A DNA stretch of 64,000 bases from Paraktedonobacter sp035294465. Its GTDB lineage: Bacteria > Chloroflexota > Ktedonobacteria > Ktedonobacterales > Ktedonobacteraceae. Under the pieces are notes generated by a model that ran no database searches, was not told the DNA's origin, and was given only the letters and a program-made list of their open reading frames with translations. Every line of letters starts with the position of its first letter. The first letter of the stretch is position 1. The position numbers were made by a program, and so were the translations under genes. Location: positions 1 through 64,000 of the forward strand of contig DATGKW010000136.1 of NCBI GenBank assembly GCA_035294465.1, written 5' to 3'. Positions 7,895 through 16,270 of the stretch are shown piece by piece.

Positions 7895-9059
7895 AGAAGA
7901 GATCCCTTTCCAGCGTCTCACGAGCGCGTGGCAGTTGAATCAAAAAAAGAGCACCACCTCCGTCATGGTTTTCAACCGTCACGGTACCCTGGTGCTCCTG
8001 GATAATGCTGTACGTGATAGAGAGGCCCAGGCCGGTGCCTGCGCCAACCTCCTTGGTGGTAAAAAACGGGTCAAAAATACGCTGCTCAATCTCTGGAGAG
8101 ATGCCGGGGCCGGTATCACCGACGCGGATTTCGACAAGCTGCTCATCGGCTGTACAAGTGATGGTAATGCGCTTCTCCGGCATATCGGTAAGCGCGTCAC
8201 GCGCGTTGGTGAGAAGATTGAGAAAGACTTGCTCCAACTGAATAGCATTGCCGATCACTACTACCTCCTGATCAGGCATATGCGTCTGCACCTCGATCTG
8301 GCGCAGGCGCAATTGTTCCTGAATCAGCGAGATGGAGCTGAAAATGACCTGAGAGATGACCACCGGCTCGTAACTCACCGGGGCTGCTCGCCCGAAAATA
8401 CGCAGGTGCGAAATGATCTCGGTTGCCTTGCGTACCTGCTGCATGGCGCTGGAGAGCTCATGCAGAATTTGCTCAGGAGCAGTTTCAGCCGAGCCCAGGG
8501 CGATGAGGTCCATAGCATTGCCAATAAACAGGCCGATATTATTTAAAGGGTTATTCAGTTCGTGAGCAATACCAGTTGTCAGTTCACCCAGGGTCGCCAG
8601 TTTGCCAGCCTGAACCAGTTGTTCCTGCTTTTCGCGAAGCTCCTGCTCGCGCCTTTTTACCTCCTCCGTTGTTTCTCGCAAGTCGCTCATAATGTGAATC
8701 ATGGCCTTGCGGCTATTTTCCAGGCGCAGATTAGACTGATGGGAATCTTGTAAAATATGCATCAGAGCCCGTCGAGAATTATCAAGACGCTCGGTCTGTT
8801 TTTCCAGCCTGCGGCGATCCTGCTCATAGTCGGCCAGAATATGAATCATGGCCTTGCGCTGATCATTGAGCTTGCGATTCATCGCATTCAGGTCGCTTAA
8901 AATATGCATCAAAGCCCGCCGGCGCTCTTCACTTTTTTGCACACTCCTTTCGAGCATCTGGGTTTGCCGTTTTAACTCCAGATATTTTGCCTGAAGTTGT
9001 TCTGGGTCGAGCGTTGAAGGAGAAAGCATTTCCTCAAAAGGAACAGGTGCTTCGCTCAT
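7887..9059 (-). CDS. Cytosolic sensor histidine kinase with His-containing coiled-coil repeats
   Basis: 390 residues without signal peptide or membrane segment. Residues 25-150 are a charged coiled coil carrying four copies of an R-[RK]-A-[LM]-[MI]-H-I-[LM]-x-D motif at about 46, 67, 95 and 116. The spacings of 21, 28 and 21 residues are all multiples of seven, keeping heptad register. HisKA follows with H166 in GIAHELNNPLNNI, a subtype common in NtrB/ZraS-like kinases, then HATPase with DTGPGISPE and GTGLGLSITYSII. There is no sensor domain in this protein; the PAS protein encoded just upstream (ATGA overlap at 9056-9059) probably supplies the input. Its 3' end overlaps the start of the hybrid gene. 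Confidence 0.93.
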   Translation of the reverse strand: MSEAPVPFEEMLSPSTLDPEQLQAKYLELKRQTQMLERSVQKSEERRRALMHILSDLNAMNRKLNDQRKAMIHILADYEQDRRRLEKQTERLDNSRRALMHILQDSHQSNLRLENSRKAMIHIMSDLRETTEEVKRREQELREKQEQLVQAGKLATLGELTTGIAHELNNPLNNIGLFIGNAMDLIALGSAETAPEQILHELSSAMQQVRKATEIISHLRIFGRAAPVSYEPVVISQVIFSSISLIQEQLRLRQIEVQTHMPDQEVVVIGNAIQLEQVFLNLLTNARDALTDMPEKRITITCTADEQLVEIRVGDTGPGISPEIEQRIFDPFFTTKEVGAGTGLGLSITYSIIQEHQGTVTVENHDGGGALFLIQLPRARETLERDLFYG

Positions 9060-10372
9060 GGATTTTGTCCCCGGTTGCCAGGATGCGGAGCGTACTTTGC
9101 CAGCTCGCGTCGCAGGTTTTCCACTTCTTTTTCGAGCGCGATCATTTTCAGTTCGCGACCGACCACGACTTCCTCAAACTTTTCCAGATCCAGGATTTTC
9201 TCTTGAAGCTCAGCTTTGGATTCCTGAAGATCCCGCACAACTTTTTCATAAGCACGCATATCACGCAGGATACCAATTGCGCCAATGACTTTGCCATCGG
9301 TATCACGCAGAGCTGAGGCATTCAGCGTAGTGGGAATCACCTCGCCGGAGGCGCTGCGCGGATTGAGACGCGCATTGCGCGTGGCACCGCGCTCGATCAC
9401 CTCACGCAGAGCCGCCAGAAACTCCCGCGTCTCCTCCGGGCTGATGAAGCGGGAAAGCGATTGTTCCAGTACCTCATCGGGGCGAAAGCCCAGTAGCTCG
9501 TAGACCGCATCATTCGCTTGCAAGATCTTGCCTTCCAGGTCTGAGACAAACACCGGGTCCGGCGCATTTTTGATCAGGCTATCGGAATAGGCCAGGGCTT
9601 TGTCCAGTTCGCGCATATCACGCAGGATACCTATTGCGCCAATCACTTTGCCATCGGTATCACGCAGAGCTGAGGCATTCAGCGTAGTGGGAATCACCTC
9701 GCCGGAGGCGCTGCGCGGATTGAGACGCGCATTGCGCGTGACGCCGCGCTCGATCACCTCACGCAGAGCCGCCAGAAACTCCCGCGTCTCCTCCGGGCTG
9801 ATGAAGCGGGAAAGCGATTGCTCCAGTACCTCATCGGGGCGAAAGCCCAGTAGCTCGTAGACCGCATCATTCGCTTGCAAGATCTTGCCTTCCAGGTCTG
9901 AGACAAACACCGGGTCCGGCGCATTTTTGATCAGGCTATCGGCATACGCACGAGCTTTATCCAGTTCGCGCATATCACGCAGGATACCAATTGCACCAAT
10001 GACCTTGCCAGCGGCATCACGCAAGGCTGAGGCGTTGAGGCTGGTGGGAATCACCTCGCCGGAGGCGCTGCGCGGATTGAGACGCGCATTGCGCGTGGCA
10101 CCACGCTCGATCACCTCGCGCAGAGCTGCGGTGAATTCCCGCGTCTCTTCCGGGCTGATGAAACGGGAAAGCGATTGTTCCAGTACTTCATCGGTACGGA
10201 AACCCAGCAACTCATAGACTGCATCATTGGCCGAAAGAATCTTACCTTCCAGATCGGAGACAAACACCGGGTCCGGCGCGTTTTTGATGATAATATCGGC
10301 GTCGAGTGCTCCGCGTGCTCTTGTGTTTTGAAATGGGCGATGGGAAGCTGTCGAGAGAGACCGGTCGGTCAT
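9056..10372 (-). CDS. Triple-PAS sensor protein without output domain
   Basis: 438 residues made of three nearly identical PAS units with a period of exactly 119 residues (about 27-145, 146-264, 265-373), each starting with IKNAPDPVFVSDLEGKI and ending in IGAIGILRDMRE, followed by a short coiled coil (375-428). PAS domains bind small ligands, heme or flavin, or sense redox state. There is no kinase, cyclase or DNA-binding domain, so the protein probably works with the kinase gene that overlaps it. ATG 10372 has an excellent AGGAGG 8 bases upstream. The DNA repeats are almost identical, showing recent internal duplication or gene conversion. Confidence 0.93.
   Translation of the reverse strand: MTDRSLSTASHRPFQNTRARGALDADIIIKNAPDPVFVSDLEGKILSANDAVYELLGFRTDEVLEQSLSRFISPEETREFTAALREVIERGATRNARLNPRSASGEVIPTSLNASALRDAAGKVIGAIGILRDMRELDKARAYADSLIKNAPDPVFVSDLEGKILQANDAVYELLGFRPDEVLEQSLSRFISPEETREFLAALREVIERGVTRNARLNPRSASGEVIPTTLNASALRDTDGKVIGAIGILRDMRELDKALAYSDSLIKNAPDPVFVSDLEGKILQANDAVYELLGFRPDEVLEQSLSRFISPEETREFLAALREVIERGATRNARLNPRSASGEVIPTTLNASALRDTDGKVIGAIGILRDMRAYEKVVRDLQESKAELQEKILDLEKFEEVVVGRELKMIALEKEVENLRRELAKYAPHPGNRGQNP
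9254..10294 (-). repeat. Three tandem 357-bp PAS-coding repeats
   Basis: Direct repeats of 357 bp at about 9938-10294, 9581-9937 and 9254-9580 encode the three PAS units. Copies 2 and 3 differ by only a few bases over most of their length; copy 1 (5' in the gene) is more diverged. Such repeats are expected to expand or contract by recombination. Confidence 0.9.
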
Positions 10373-10464
10373 GGGAAAACCCTCCTATGCGCGCTTACGA
10401 AAGCCCGCCCTAGTCACCTAATCCACAATCAAGACAGAGTATTTAAGAGTGCGCTAGAAAAGCT

Positions 10465-10493
10465 ATATTCCAGTTTACCACATTTTCAGCCAA
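10465..10493 (-). promoter_or_regulatory. Candidate sigma70-type promoter for the PAS-kinase-hybrid operon
   Basis: On the minus strand TTGGCT (10488-10493) and GAATAT (10465-10470) are separated by 17 bases. This places the transcript start about 85 bases before the PAS gene. It matches four of six consensus positions in each box, so support is moderate. Confidence 0.4.
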
Positions 10494-10543
10494 AAGCAGA
10501 TACATACTCGTTTCAAATATTCAGCCTTGAAAGAGAAAGTACA

Positions 10544-11401
10544 TTACACGCCTGGTTTCTCATTATTTCCCCGGAGAAGCACGCGATTCATTTCGTCACG
10601 AAACGTTCGGGCCATACAGCCAGCCGCCATTGCATAGTGTGTATCAGAGCTGGCATAAAGTATTGCTCGCGAGGCGGAGATTATCGCGCGTTCTCCGTGT
10701 GCATCGACAGCAACAGGTGCAATTGCTGACAGGTCGCCCCCCTGCGCTCCAATGCCGGGGACAAGGATCGGCAGGTCAGGGCAGAGCGCGCGGATCGTCT
10801 TGAGTTCGCGGGGATAGGTTGCACCCACAACCAGACCACAATTGCTCGCTCTGTTCCAGGTCTGCACACGCCGGGCAACGACCTGATAAAGCGGCCTGGT
10901 CTGGCCGTCGGCATCCTGAACAACCAGATCCTGAAAATCGCTCCCGCCGGAGTTGGAGGTCCGACAAAGCAGCAACACACCCCTGTCGCTATAGGCCAGG
11001 AAAGGTTCGACTGCGTCATATCCCAGATAGGGATTGACGGTCACGGCATCGAAGCCATACGTCTCGAAAAACGCGGCGGCATAGTTGCGAGCGGTATTGC
11101 CAATATCGCCTCGTTTGGCATCCGCGATCACCGGAATATGTGCAGGAATAGCGCGTACTATCTCCTGCAAGGCCGCCATACCAGCAGGACCCAGGACTTC
11201 AAAGAAGGCCAGATTGGGCTTGAAGGCAGAAACGTAGGACGCAGTTTCCTCGATGATGGTCCGGCAGAACTGGACGACGGCCTTCTCAATTGGCAGGGCG
11301 CGCAGTTCTGTGGGCAGACGCGCCGGCTCTGGATCGAGTCCCACACAGAGTAGCGAATGATTTTGCCGTTCAGCTGCCAACAGCTTTTCCAGAAAACTCA
11401 T
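10544..11401 (-). CDS. pyrF: Orotidine 5'-phosphate decarboxylase (type 2)
   Basis: Converts orotidine monophosphate to UMP, the last step of de novo pyrimidine synthesis. The 285-residue length and motif layout fit the longer type 2 subfamily found in Actinobacteria, Chloroflexota and others. Visible are LCVGLDPEPARLP near the N terminus and the catalytic D94-A-K96-R-G-D99-I-G motif, then TVNPYLGYDAVEPF and a phosphate-binding GATYPRELKTIR region near 195-210. It is the third gene of an FKBP-pyrE-pyrF minus-strand operon, starting 14 bases after the pyrE stop, with an AGAGGAAAG ribosome site before ATG 11401. Confidence 0.95.
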   Translation of the reverse strand: MSFLEKLLAAERQNHSLLCVGLDPEPARLPTELRALPIEKAVVQFCRTIIEETASYVSAFKPNLAFFEVLGPAGMAALQEIVRAIPAHIPVIADAKRGDIGNTARNYAAAFFETYGFDAVTVNPYLGYDAVEPFLAYSDRGVLLLCRTSNSGGSDFQDLVVQDADGQTRPLYQVVARRVQTWNRASNCGLVVGATYPRELKTIRALCPDLPILVPGIGAQGGDLSAIAPVAVDAHGERAIISASRAILYASSDTHYAMAAGCMARTFRDEMNRVLLRGNNEKPGV

Positions 11402-11415
11402 TGCTCTTTCCTCTC

Positions 11416-12009
11416 CTATGACTGCTCGGACACCTTGCGCGTACCCGGCTTCACCAGCGGAAGTCCCGCTCGGCAGAGCGGACAGTCAGCAGGTTCATAT
11501 GAGCGTGCAGCAACGCTGAACAGGGCATGGCAGGGGATACCAAACTGCTCGCGGGCCCGGTTCTGACTGCGATCAATCAGCACTTCAATTCCCACTATTT
11601 CTGGTTGATACACCTTGATAGCCTGCAGGGTCTCGCGCAATGAAAGCCCGGTGGTCAGCACATCATCGACCACCAGTACGCGTTCGCTAGGCTGGAGCAC
11701 AAAGCCCCGGCGCAGTTCACGCCCTCCCTGAGCAGCAGGTTCGGCGATCATACAGCGAACACCTAGCTGGCGTCCAACCTCCTGCGCCAGTAATCCGCCA
11801 CCCGTCGTGGGCCCGACTACAACCGCGACCTGCCAGTTACGATAGCGTTGCGCGATCTGCCCACAGAGCTGTTCGGTTACGTGTGGATATTCGAAGATAC
11901 GAAATTTTTCCCAATATTCGTCGCTATGGCGCCCAGAACTGAGCAGGAAGTGACCACGCGCGACTACTCCCAGTTTTTGGAAAAGCCGCAGTATCTCATC
12001 TGAACTCAT
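11416..12009 (-). CDS. pyrE: Orotate phosphoribosyltransferase
   Basis: Transfers phosphoribose from PRPP to orotate, giving OMP for the PyrF encoded next to it. At 197 residues it has the expected type I PRTase fold, with the substrate loop GPTTGGGLLAQEVGR (67-80) and the PRPP-binding motif VLVVDDVLTTG at 111-121. The C-terminal tail has a Cys pair (DCPLCRAG) near the end that is not part of the usual PyrE core and might bind metal. ATG 12009 overlaps the stop of the FKBP gene (ATGA), indicating coupled translation. Confidence 0.95.
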   Translation of the reverse strand: MSSDEILRLFQKLGVVARGHFLLSSGRHSDEYWEKFRIFEYPHVTEQLCGQIAQRYRNWQVAVVVGPTTGGGLLAQEVGRQLGVRCMIAEPAAQGGRELRRGFVLQPSERVLVVDDVLTTGLSLRETLQAIKVYQPEIVGIEVLIDRSQNRAREQFGIPCHALFSVAARSYEPADCPLCRAGLPLVKPGTRKVSEQS

Positions 12010-12770
12010 GATTTGATCGAGATCACCTGAACATCAAAGATCAGGTTGGAATTTGCCGGGATCGGGCCGGAGCTCTGAGAGCCATATCCAAGGGCCGCAG
12101 GGATATACAGACGGCGAATCCCACCAGCCTTCATACCAACCACGCCCTCGTCCCAGCCCTTAATTACCTGGCCCTTGCCAAGCGTGAACGGGAAAGGCGC
12201 TGGAGGCACGGTATTTCCACTCTCGTCCTGGTGGCTATTGTACGAGCTATCGAACTCCTTGCAGGTACTGGCCAGCCAGCCGGTATAGTTAACAGTCACG
12301 GTATCGCCATCTTTTGCTGCCGGGCCGGTGCCAACTTTCATATCAACGTATTTCAAACCATCCTTCAAAGTTACCGGTGTTCCTGAAATCTCTGGAGCGG
12401 TGCTTGGACCAGCTTTAGGTGTTGCGGTTGCGGTATAAATTGAAGGAATCGCAGGAGCGCCTGGTGTGACGAAACAATCCCTGGTCACGGCGGTTGCAGT
12501 CGCATGGGCCGACGCATTGGCGGTTGCAGTCGCATGCATGCTGGCAAGCGCGGCCTGCTGGGTACTATAATTCTGGAACATAATCGCGCCGGTAATGCCA
12601 GCAGCAATGAGCAGAACCGCCGCTATAGAGGACCAGATAATCCGCTGTCTTTTCCGGCGGCGAGCCAGGCGCTGCATACGTTCCTGCTGGCGCTGGCCTG
12701 GACGATAGGTTTTCTGTACTGGCTTCGGAGCATTTTCCGATGCATTCCGTCCATTCACGGTTTGCGGCAT
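12006..12770 (-). CDS. Membrane-anchored FKBP-type peptidyl-prolyl isomerase
   Basis: 254 residues: a basic cytosolic N terminus (1-43), one membrane helix (about 44-65), an Ala/Thr-rich spacer, and a C-terminal FKBP domain (about 135-254) facing outward. FKBP marks include DGDTVTVNYTGWLAS, a F-D-S-S segment, FTLGKGQVIKGWDEGVVGMK, RRLYIPAALGYG and NSNLIFDVQVISI. It should catalyse proline cis-trans isomerisation of exported proteins. A GAGGAGA site precedes ATG 12770. It heads the operon with pyrE and pyrF, an odd pairing of envelope folding and pyrimidine synthesis. Confidence 0.92.
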   Translation of the reverse strand: MPQTVNGRNASENAPKPVQKTYRPGQRQQERMQRLARRRKRQRIIWSSIAAVLLIAAGITGAIMFQNYSTQQAALASMHATATANASAHATATAVTRDCFVTPGAPAIPSIYTATATPKAGPSTAPEISGTPVTLKDGLKYVDMKVGTGPAAKDGDTVTVNYTGWLASTCKEFDSSYNSHQDESGNTVPPAPFPFTLGKGQVIKGWDEGVVGMKAGGIRRLYIPAALGYGSQSSGPIPANSNLIFDVQVISIKS

Positions 12771-12963
12771 AACTTACGACTCTCCTCATAAGATCTGGAT
12801 GAAGGTTTCCCAATTGCAAGGAGAGGGTACCATTACCGGCTCATTCTGGCAAGAGGTTATAGCCAGAGATGTCTCGCCAGCCACGAGCGTATCCACTCCC
12901 CACCCACAATTGCTTCCCCGCGCCCCGCGGTATGGAAAGCAGATCCACTCCAGATTGTCGTGA

Positions 12964-12969
12964 TATAAT
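12964..12969 (+). promoter_or_regulatory. Extended -10 promoter element for the tricorn gene
   Basis: TGATATAAT (12961-12969) is a perfect extended -10 (TGnTATAAT). A clear -35 is missing, as is common for this type. The predicted start near 12976 gives a leader of about 37 nt to ATG 13013 and excludes the in-frame ATG at 12869. Confidence 0.55.
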
Positions 12970-13012
12970 AGAGTGCAATCGCGAGAAAAAAGGCAGAAAG
13001 GGAGAAAAATTT

Positions 13013-16000
13013 ATGCCATTCCAGGGATATATACGCTTCCCCACTATTTACCAGGATTCGATAGTATTCGTAGCCGAAGATGATCTCTGGTTAGTCACAG
13101 ATACAGGGGGACGAGCAGAACGGCTGACTGCGGGAATAGCGGAAGTAAAAACTCCCTGCTTCTCGCCTGATGGCCAGCAACTGGCTTTTGTGGGAGAGGC
13201 CGAGGGAACAGAAGAGGTCTATTTCATGCCCGGCCTGGGCGAAGAAGCTACTCGCCTGACTTTTCAATCCGCTTCGTGCAGAATTGCCGGCTGGTCGCCC
13301 GGCGGCGACCAGATTCTTTTTGCCAGCAGCGCTGGGCATTTTGATCCACGTGCTCAGGCTCTCTACACGCTCAACCCCCAGGGAGGATTGCCTACTCTAT
13401 TGCCTTATGGGCAGGCAAACGCTATCGCGTATGGGCCGCAGGGGGAAATAGTAATTGGGCGCAATATCGGCGAACCCGCTCACTGGAAACGCTACAGGGG
13501 AGGCAGAACTGGCCAGATCTGGTGCGATGTCTCAGGAAACGGCCAGTTCCAGCGCCTGGTACAGATAGAGGGCAACCTGGCCAGTCCTTGCTGGCTAGGC
13601 GAGCGCATTTACTTTATCTCCGACCACGAGGGTATCGGCAACATTTATTCCTGTACGCCCGGCGGCGAAGACCTGCGCCGGCATACTGCGCACCAGGATT
13701 TCTATGTACGCAACCTGAGCAGCGATGGAAGGCGCATCGTCTACCACTCTGGTGGGGATCTTTACCTCTTCGATCCTGCTGGCAACGAGGCCAGACGCGT
13801 TGAGGTCACGCTGCCAAGCACGCGGACTCAACGCAGCCGGAAATTCGTTTCGGCCAGCTCCTACCTGGACACGTGGAAGCTTCATCCCCAGGGTTATGCG
13901 GTGGCTCTCACTACTCGCGGCAAAGCTTTCACCCTGGCAAACTGGGAAGGGCCAGTTCTGCAACATGGTGAACCCGATGGTGTGCGTTATCGCCATCTCA
14001 CCTGGCTCAACGACGGCAAACGCCTGCTCGCCAGCCACGATGCCGGCGGACAGGAAGGCTTGATCCTCTTTCACCCTGAAGAGGCTAGCGAGCCGCGCAC
14101 ATTTCCCGATCTGGATCTGGGACGCGTGCTGGATCTAGAAGTCTCACCGGTTGAGGACAGGGTCGCGCTGACCAACCATCGCCAGGAAATGATGCTGGTG
14201 GATCTACAAGCGGGCAGCGCCCAGGTGATTGATAAAAGCCTCAACGGGCACATCCATGACCTGGCCTGGGCACCCGATGGCAAATGGCTGGCCTACAGCT
14301 TCCCCTCTACGGTGGAGAAAAGAGCCATCAAGCTCTGTAATATAGAGAGCCAGGAAACCTACTTCGCCACTGACCCAGTTTTCCGCGATTGGGGACCAGC
14401 TTTCGATCCAGAAGGGAAATATCTCTACTTTATCGGTGCGCGCATCTTCCATGCCGTGCGCGACAATCTTCACTTTGACCTTGGTTTCCCCGGAGGCGAG
14501 AAGCCCTACGCTATTATGCTGCAGCGCAATCTGCGTTCTCCGTTTATCCCGGAACCCAAAGCCCTTGCGGAAAAAGACAGGAATGAGGAGAAGCCGCAGA
14601 ATGGATCAAACGATGCGAAGGCGGGCGAACAGGAGCAAGGCGAGGCAGGCGAGCAAGAGAAAAAGACTGACGTGGTGGTTGATCTGGAGGGCATTACCGA
14701 ACGCGTTGTTCCTTTCCCCGTCACGGATGGCCGCTACAGCAAAGTTGTTGGATTGAAAGGCAAGGCTCTTTTGCTGTCATTCCAGCGCGATTATACAGAA
14801 CGCCCGCCATCGGAAGAAGCCCAGCCGGGCGGCAAAATCGAGTGCTTTGATTTCGAGACCAATAAAGTTGAGTGGAGCATCGATGGAGTCAGCAGTTTCG
14901 ATCTTTCCAGAGACGCGAAGACGCTGATTTATCGCAAATTTCGCCGCCTGCGCGTCCTCAAGGCCGGTGAAAAGCCAAAGGATAACAGCGAACGAGCCGG
15001 ACGGGAGAGCGGCTGGCTTGACCTGGATCGTGTGAAAGTCTCAGTGAACCCGGCGGCAGAATGGCGGCAGATGTTCGCCGAAGCCTGGCGGCTCCAGCGA
15101 GAGTATTTCTGGACCGAAGATATGTCTGGCGTACCCTGGCCTTCTGTCTACGAGCAGTATGCCCCACTGGTCGAACGTGTAGGCTCGCGGGACGAGCTGT
15201 CTGACCTTTTCTGGGAGATTCAGGGCGAACTGGGAACTTCACATGCCTACGAAAGCGCTGGCGATTATCGCCATCATCCCTACTATCACCAGGGCTTACT
15301 AGGCGTTGATTGGGCCTACGACGCGGAGACGCAGCGTTACCGGATCGCACATATCATCAAAGGCGATCCGTCGGATCCGGAAGCCACTTCACCGCTGAAC
15401 TCGCCGGGACTCAATATTCAGGAGGGCGACGCGGTACTGGCCATCAACGGACGGCGCCTGGAGGCGGGCCAGACACCGCACTCTCTGCTGGTAAACCAGG
15501 CGGGCCAGGAGGTTCAGCTTGTGGTTGAAACGGCAGCCAGCAAAGAGACACGTATTGTAACCGTCAAGGCGCTAAGAAGCGAACGGACAGCCCGTTACCG
15601 CGAATGGGTGGAAGAGAATCGCCGGAGAGTCCACACCCTCTCAGATGGACGCGTGGGCTATCTGCACATCCCCGACATGGGGAACGACGGCTTTGCTGAA
15701 TTCTATCGCGGCTTTCTGGTCGAGTATAACGCACCTGGTCTGATTGTTGATGTGCGCTGGAATCGCGGTGGCAATATCTCAAGCCTGCTGCTACAAAAAC
15801 TGGCCCAGAGACGCCTGGGCTACGTCCTGGATCGCTGGTTCCAGCCACAGGGCTATCCTCACGAAACGCCGGCCGGCCCGCTGGTTGCATTAGGCGATGA
15901 ACATACAGCTTCAGACGGCGACCTGTTCAGCCATAGCTTTAAGCTGATGGGTCTGGGACCGCTGATAGGCACACGCACCTGGGGCGGCGTCGTTGGTATC

Positions 16001-16270
16001 AGATACTCTTATCCACTGGTTGACGGCACACGCACCACCCAACCGACTGCCGCTCACTGGTTCAAAGACATCGGCTGGAACCTGGAAAACCATGGGACTG
16101 ATCCCAACATCGAAATCGAGATTACTCCCCAGGATTATGTCAACCAGAAAGACCCACAATTGGAACGCGCGGTTGAAGAGTGTTTGAAACTGATTGAGAG
16201 CTACCCGGGTCTGCCGGAACCTGGAGAACGGCCCAGGACGGCGAGAACGAGCCAGGAAGCGCCGTCATAG
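13013..16270 (+). CDS. Tricorn protease homologue
   Basis: 1085 residues from ATG 13013 (AAAGGGAG upstream; the in-frame ATG at 12869 lies before the promoter). Tricorn is a large cytosolic peptidase that trims proteasome or Clp/Lon peptide products into short oligopeptides. The order seen is: N-terminal WD-like beta-propellers (to about 650), a Glu/Lys-rich low-complexity insertion near 525-560, the C1 helical domain, a PDZ domain (about 760-850) and the C2 catalytic domain. Catalytic residues align closely in position with archaeal tricorn: H744 in GTSHAY, nucleophile S967 in TASDGD, and E1025 in ENHGTDPN. Its 3' end overlaps the convergent deiminase gene by 6 bp. Confidence 0.93.
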   Translation: MPFQGYIRFPTIYQDSIVFVAEDDLWLVTDTGGRAERLTAGIAEVKTPCFSPDGQQLAFVGEAEGTEEVYFMPGLGEEATRLTFQSASCRIAGWSPGGDQILFASSAGHFDPRAQALYTLNPQGGLPTLLPYGQANAIAYGPQGEIVIGRNIGEPAHWKRYRGGRTGQIWCDVSGNGQFQRLVQIEGNLASPCWLGERIYFISDHEGIGNIYSCTPGGEDLRRHTAHQDFYVRNLSSDGRRIVYHSGGDLYLFDPAGNEARRVEVTLPSTRTQRSRKFVSASSYLDTWKLHPQGYAVALTTRGKAFTLANWEGPVLQHGEPDGVRYRHLTWLNDGKRLLASHDAGGQEGLILFHPEEASEPRTFPDLDLGRVLDLEVSPVEDRVALTNHRQEMMLVDLQAGSAQVIDKSLNGHIHDLAWAPDGKWLAYSFPSTVEKRAIKLCNIESQETYFATDPVFRDWGPAFDPEGKYLYFIGARIFHAVRDNLHFDLGFPGGEKPYAIMLQRNLRSPFIPEPKALAEKDRNEEKPQNGSNDAKAGEQEQGEAGEQEKKTDVVVDLEGITERVVPFPVTDGRYSKVVGLKGKALLLSFQRDYTERPPSEEAQPGGKIECFDFETNKVEWSIDGVSSFDLSRDAKTLIYRKFRRLRVLKAGEKPKDNSERAGRESGWLDLDRVKVSVNPAAEWRQMFAEAWRLQREYFWTEDMSGVPWPSVYEQYAPLVERVGSRDELSDLFWEIQGELGTSHAYESAGDYRHHPYYHQGLLGVDWAYDAETQRYRIAHIIKGDPSDPEATSPLNSPGLNIQEGDAVLAINGRRLEAGQTPHSLLVNQAGQEVQLVVETAASKETRIVTVKALRSERTARYREWVEENRRRVHTLSDGRVGYLHIPDMGNDGFAEFYRGFLVEYNAPGLIVDVRWNRGGNISSLLLQKLAQRRLGYVLDRWFQPQGYPHETPAGPLVALGDEHTASDGDLFSHSFKLMGLGPLIGTRTWGGVVGIRYSYPLVDGTRTTQPTAAHWFKDIGWNLENHGTDPNIEIEITPQDYVNQKDPQLERAVEECLKLIESYPGLPEPGERPRTARTSQEAPS

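Noticed and set aside
12869..13012. N-terminal extension of the tricorn protein
   Set aside because: The extension lies upstream of a perfect extended -10 element and is not protein-like.
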